Position numbers and translations under genes: made by a program. From CAYRUD01 sp964427425 (GTDB lineage Bacteria; Chlamydiota; Chlamydiia; Chlamydiales; FEN-1388), in assembly GCA_964427425.1 (NCBI GenBank), contig CAYRUD010000012.1:124001-188000 (forward strand): 64,000 bases of DNA. Reading direction: 5' to 3'. Of this stretch, positions 62,105 to 64,000 are shown piece after piece. Under the pieces are notes generated by a model, which saw only the letters and a list, made by a program, of their open reading frames with translations, was not told the origin of the DNA and did not search any database. Within the stretch, counting starts at the first letter, position 1; each line of letters starts with the position of its first letter.

Positions 62105-64000
62105 TTACTTTTCAATTGTATGAAGTCTCATCTTCTTTTCCACTGTTGAAGAAACTTTTTTGTAAGATCCCTTCCATATTGAGCACTCTGGTATTGCCTG
62201 AATGAATTGTGTGCCGTAGCTCTTTGAGCTAAGCCTACTATCTAATGAGACAACAACGCCATAATCGCTGGATCGGCGTATCAATCGTCCAAATGCTTAT
62301 TTAAATTTAACAACTGCTTTGGGCAGGGCGTAGTGATAGAAGGGACTTAAACCTTCTTTAACCATCGCTTCACTTCGAGCTTGGTATAGTGGTTCTGACG
62401 GCACTTCGAAAGGAAGCTTCGTTATAATTACACAGCGAAGCGCGTCTCCTGGAATGTCAACGCCTTCCCAGAATGAGTCAGTCGCAAAAAGGACAGACGA
62501 TGTAGTTTTTTGAAACTCCTGTAAAAGTTTTATCCTTGAGGAATCGCCTTGTTTCATGACTCTTAGGCCTATTTCATTCAGCCGATCTGAAATAGCGTGA
62601 TATGTCGTTTCAAGTAATCCATAGGAAGTAAAGAGAACCAAAACACCACCCTGGGATGCTTTTGAAATAGAGAAAATCGTTTCACTTAAAGCTTCATTAT
62701 AGGAGCGGCTTTCTGGAAATGGCATATCTTCAATGATGGCCAAGAGGGCATTATCTTTATAAGGAAAAGGAGATGGATACATTGCCTCTAAGAGCTTGCT
62801 GCCAGTATCTTTTTCAAAAAAGGTAAGGCCTAATCGATGTTTCGCGAATTCAAAGTCATTTTTAGCCGCTAGTGTTGCGCTTAGTAGTACCGTTGAGGCA
62901 AGTGGATCGAATAGGTTTCTACGAAGAAGCGGTCCTACATCAAAAGATGCTACGATAAGAGAGATATCAATCGCTCCTTGTTGCGTATATTTCCACTCAA
63001 CCCAGCATACTTTCATGAGATCTTGCAGTGATTGTAAAAAGAGCTGGATATCTTGAACCTGTTTATCCAGCTTTTCCTTCGAGTTTTTCACGTCATTCAG
63101 GATACTCTTTAATGTGTCATAAAGAGACGTTGATTTCTGTGAATGCGCGCTTTTGAAGTCATCTAAAAGCTGGGCATTACTGCCTAAGAGGCCTCCTTCT
63201 TTGAGAAGAGAAAGAAATCCCACCCAGGCCGCATCAAACTCTTTTGCGGCTTTCTCATGATCTTGAAATTTGCTGACGATTTTCTGAAAAGAGGCTTTCT
63301 CTGCTTCTTCTGGGCGTATTCTCCATCTTCCTCCCTCCCGATACATAGATGACGATTCAGGGGGGCGAGACAAATTTTCATTGTTAGAGTTCTTGATATA
63401 TTGATCGCGAGAGTAATGGAAGAGAGCTTCAAAAAGGGCTTCTGAAGTCTTTGCCATATTACGGGCATTCTGGCTTATATCAAATTCAAAGGCGTGGATG
63501 ACCTTGGCTTTCCAGTCAGCTGTGAAAAGGTAACTTTCTTCATGAATGATCTTTAATAGCTTAAAGAGAGAAGACCCTTGGGAATTGGTAGTTGGATTAG
63601 TTGTACTTTGAGGTTGAGCCTCGATCTCTTTTAAGAAAATTTTGATGAGGTGGAGATGTTCAAATCGATGAGTTTTTGAGGAGAAGAGATCTAATGCAAC
63701 ATCCTCAAGATGGTGAGCTTCATCTATAATAACTCTTCTATAAGGTGGCAGAACAGATGTTCCTTCCCAGTTATTGTTTTCTACTCTCTTTTGAAGATCG
63801 TGCAATAGGAGATGATGATTTACTACAATGATTTTACTGTCTTGAAGCTCTTTTCTCGCTTTAAAGAAATGGCAGGAGTGAAAGGATGGGCATCTGGACG
63901 AAATACAAGACTCAGGTTGTGCATTGATCTCTTGCCACTCATGTGAGAGTATCTTTAAAGGAATACGACTTTTTGTGACTGGCTTCAGCTCATTTTTACT
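62105..64000 (-). pseudogene. DinG-type helicase, interrupted by a TAA in motif VI (5' end outside window)
   Basis: The frame is open from the right edge of the window to a TAA at 62299-62297, then continues in the same frame for 64 codons to a second TAA at 62105. The protein shows an Fe-S-type cysteine cluster (SCISSRCPSFHSC), VVNHHLLLHDLQ, RRVIIDEAHHLED (motif II) and LLSATLAA and VLFATDSFWEGVDIPGDALRCVIITKLPF. After PKAVVKFK comes the stop and then AFGRLIRRSSDYGVVVSLD, which is clearly the rest of motif VI (QAFGRLIR). One base change (CAA to TAA) therefore explains the break. Without motif VI the helicase should not hydrolyse ATP normally. A sequencing error, readthrough or a true loss are all possible. 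Confidence 0.8.

Noticed and set aside
1..64000. CRISPR array, rRNA operon, insertion sequence
   Set aside because: No regularly spaced repeat array, no rRNA-like sequence and no transposase were noticed in any region read.

Overview
The window looks like a chromosomal segment of a member of the Chlamydiota, most likely one of the amoeba-associated ("environmental") families rather than Chlamydia itself. Three things point there. First, several gene neighbourhoods match what I remember of the C. trachomatis order: recB/recC next to a YgeD-type transporter, thrS followed by a ParA and a Pgp6-D-like protein, a GlmU-like hexapeptide protein next to an ispA-type prenyl synthase, mutL next to pepP, a TyrB-type aminotransferase next to mreC, and a block of recA, MORN lipoprotein, two PilM/GspL-like proteins, yggT and dus. 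Second, a type III LcrH/SycD-type chaperone is present. Third, there are eukaryotic-like domains (F-box-like, U-box-like, ankyrin, tyrosine phosphatase). The synteny is recalled, not searched. No rRNA, insertion sequence or CRISPR array was seen.

Layout. 1-634: start of a tyrosine integrase, a spacer with integrase-site-like repeats, and tRNA-Thr(CGT); this looks like the edge of an island lying to the left. 737-10124: compact recC-recB-recD operon (minus). 10563-12293: LplT/YgeD-type transporter. 12308-14523: two tandem F-box-like paralogues, a strong terminator, then an outer-membrane porin (14678-16093). 16304-19375: a 1023-residue protein of unknown function with a papain-like GSCFA motif. 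19575-23463: structured leader, thrS, a long hairpin, parA and pgp6-like gene. 23464-31650: two diverged copies of an about 110-145 bp repeat bracket a methyltransferase-like protein, tsaC, ung, tRNA-Pro(GGG), two tandem TetR regulators with the same palindromic operator, an alpha/beta hydrolase and an RlmD-type methyltransferase.

31678-45468: U-box-like/TPR protein, hexapeptide protein, prenyl synthase, secreted tyrosine phosphatase, recA, MORN lipoprotein, PilN/O-like and PilM/GspL-like membrane proteins, yggT-dus, and an LcrH/SycD-like chaperone with a small partner. 46132-64000: a GNAT-Nudix-GNAT fusion, rsgA, an MFS transporter, SpoU methyltransferase, tRNA nucleotidyltransferase, mutL, pepP, mreC, aminotransferase, tRNA-Ala(GGC), csaA-like gene, an ankyrin protein and a DinG-type helicase interrupted by a stop codon exactly in motif VI.

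How the genes fit together. Housekeeping is dominated by DNA repair (RecBCD, RecA, Ung, MutL, DinG-like) and by tRNA/rRNA maturation (TsaC, Dus, Cca, RlmD, SpoU, RsgA, ThrRS). Between these lie lineage-specific genes that look aimed at a eukaryotic host: the F-box-like pair, the U-box-like protein, the ankyrin protein, the exported phosphatase and possibly the GSCFA protein, with an LcrH-type chaperone as the only visible piece of type III machinery. The best candidates for undescribed biology are the tandem TetR pair with identical operators, the dispersed repeat pair with DnaA-box-like sites, the GNAT-Nudix-GNAT fusion, the GSCFA protein, and the stop inside DinG motif VI.
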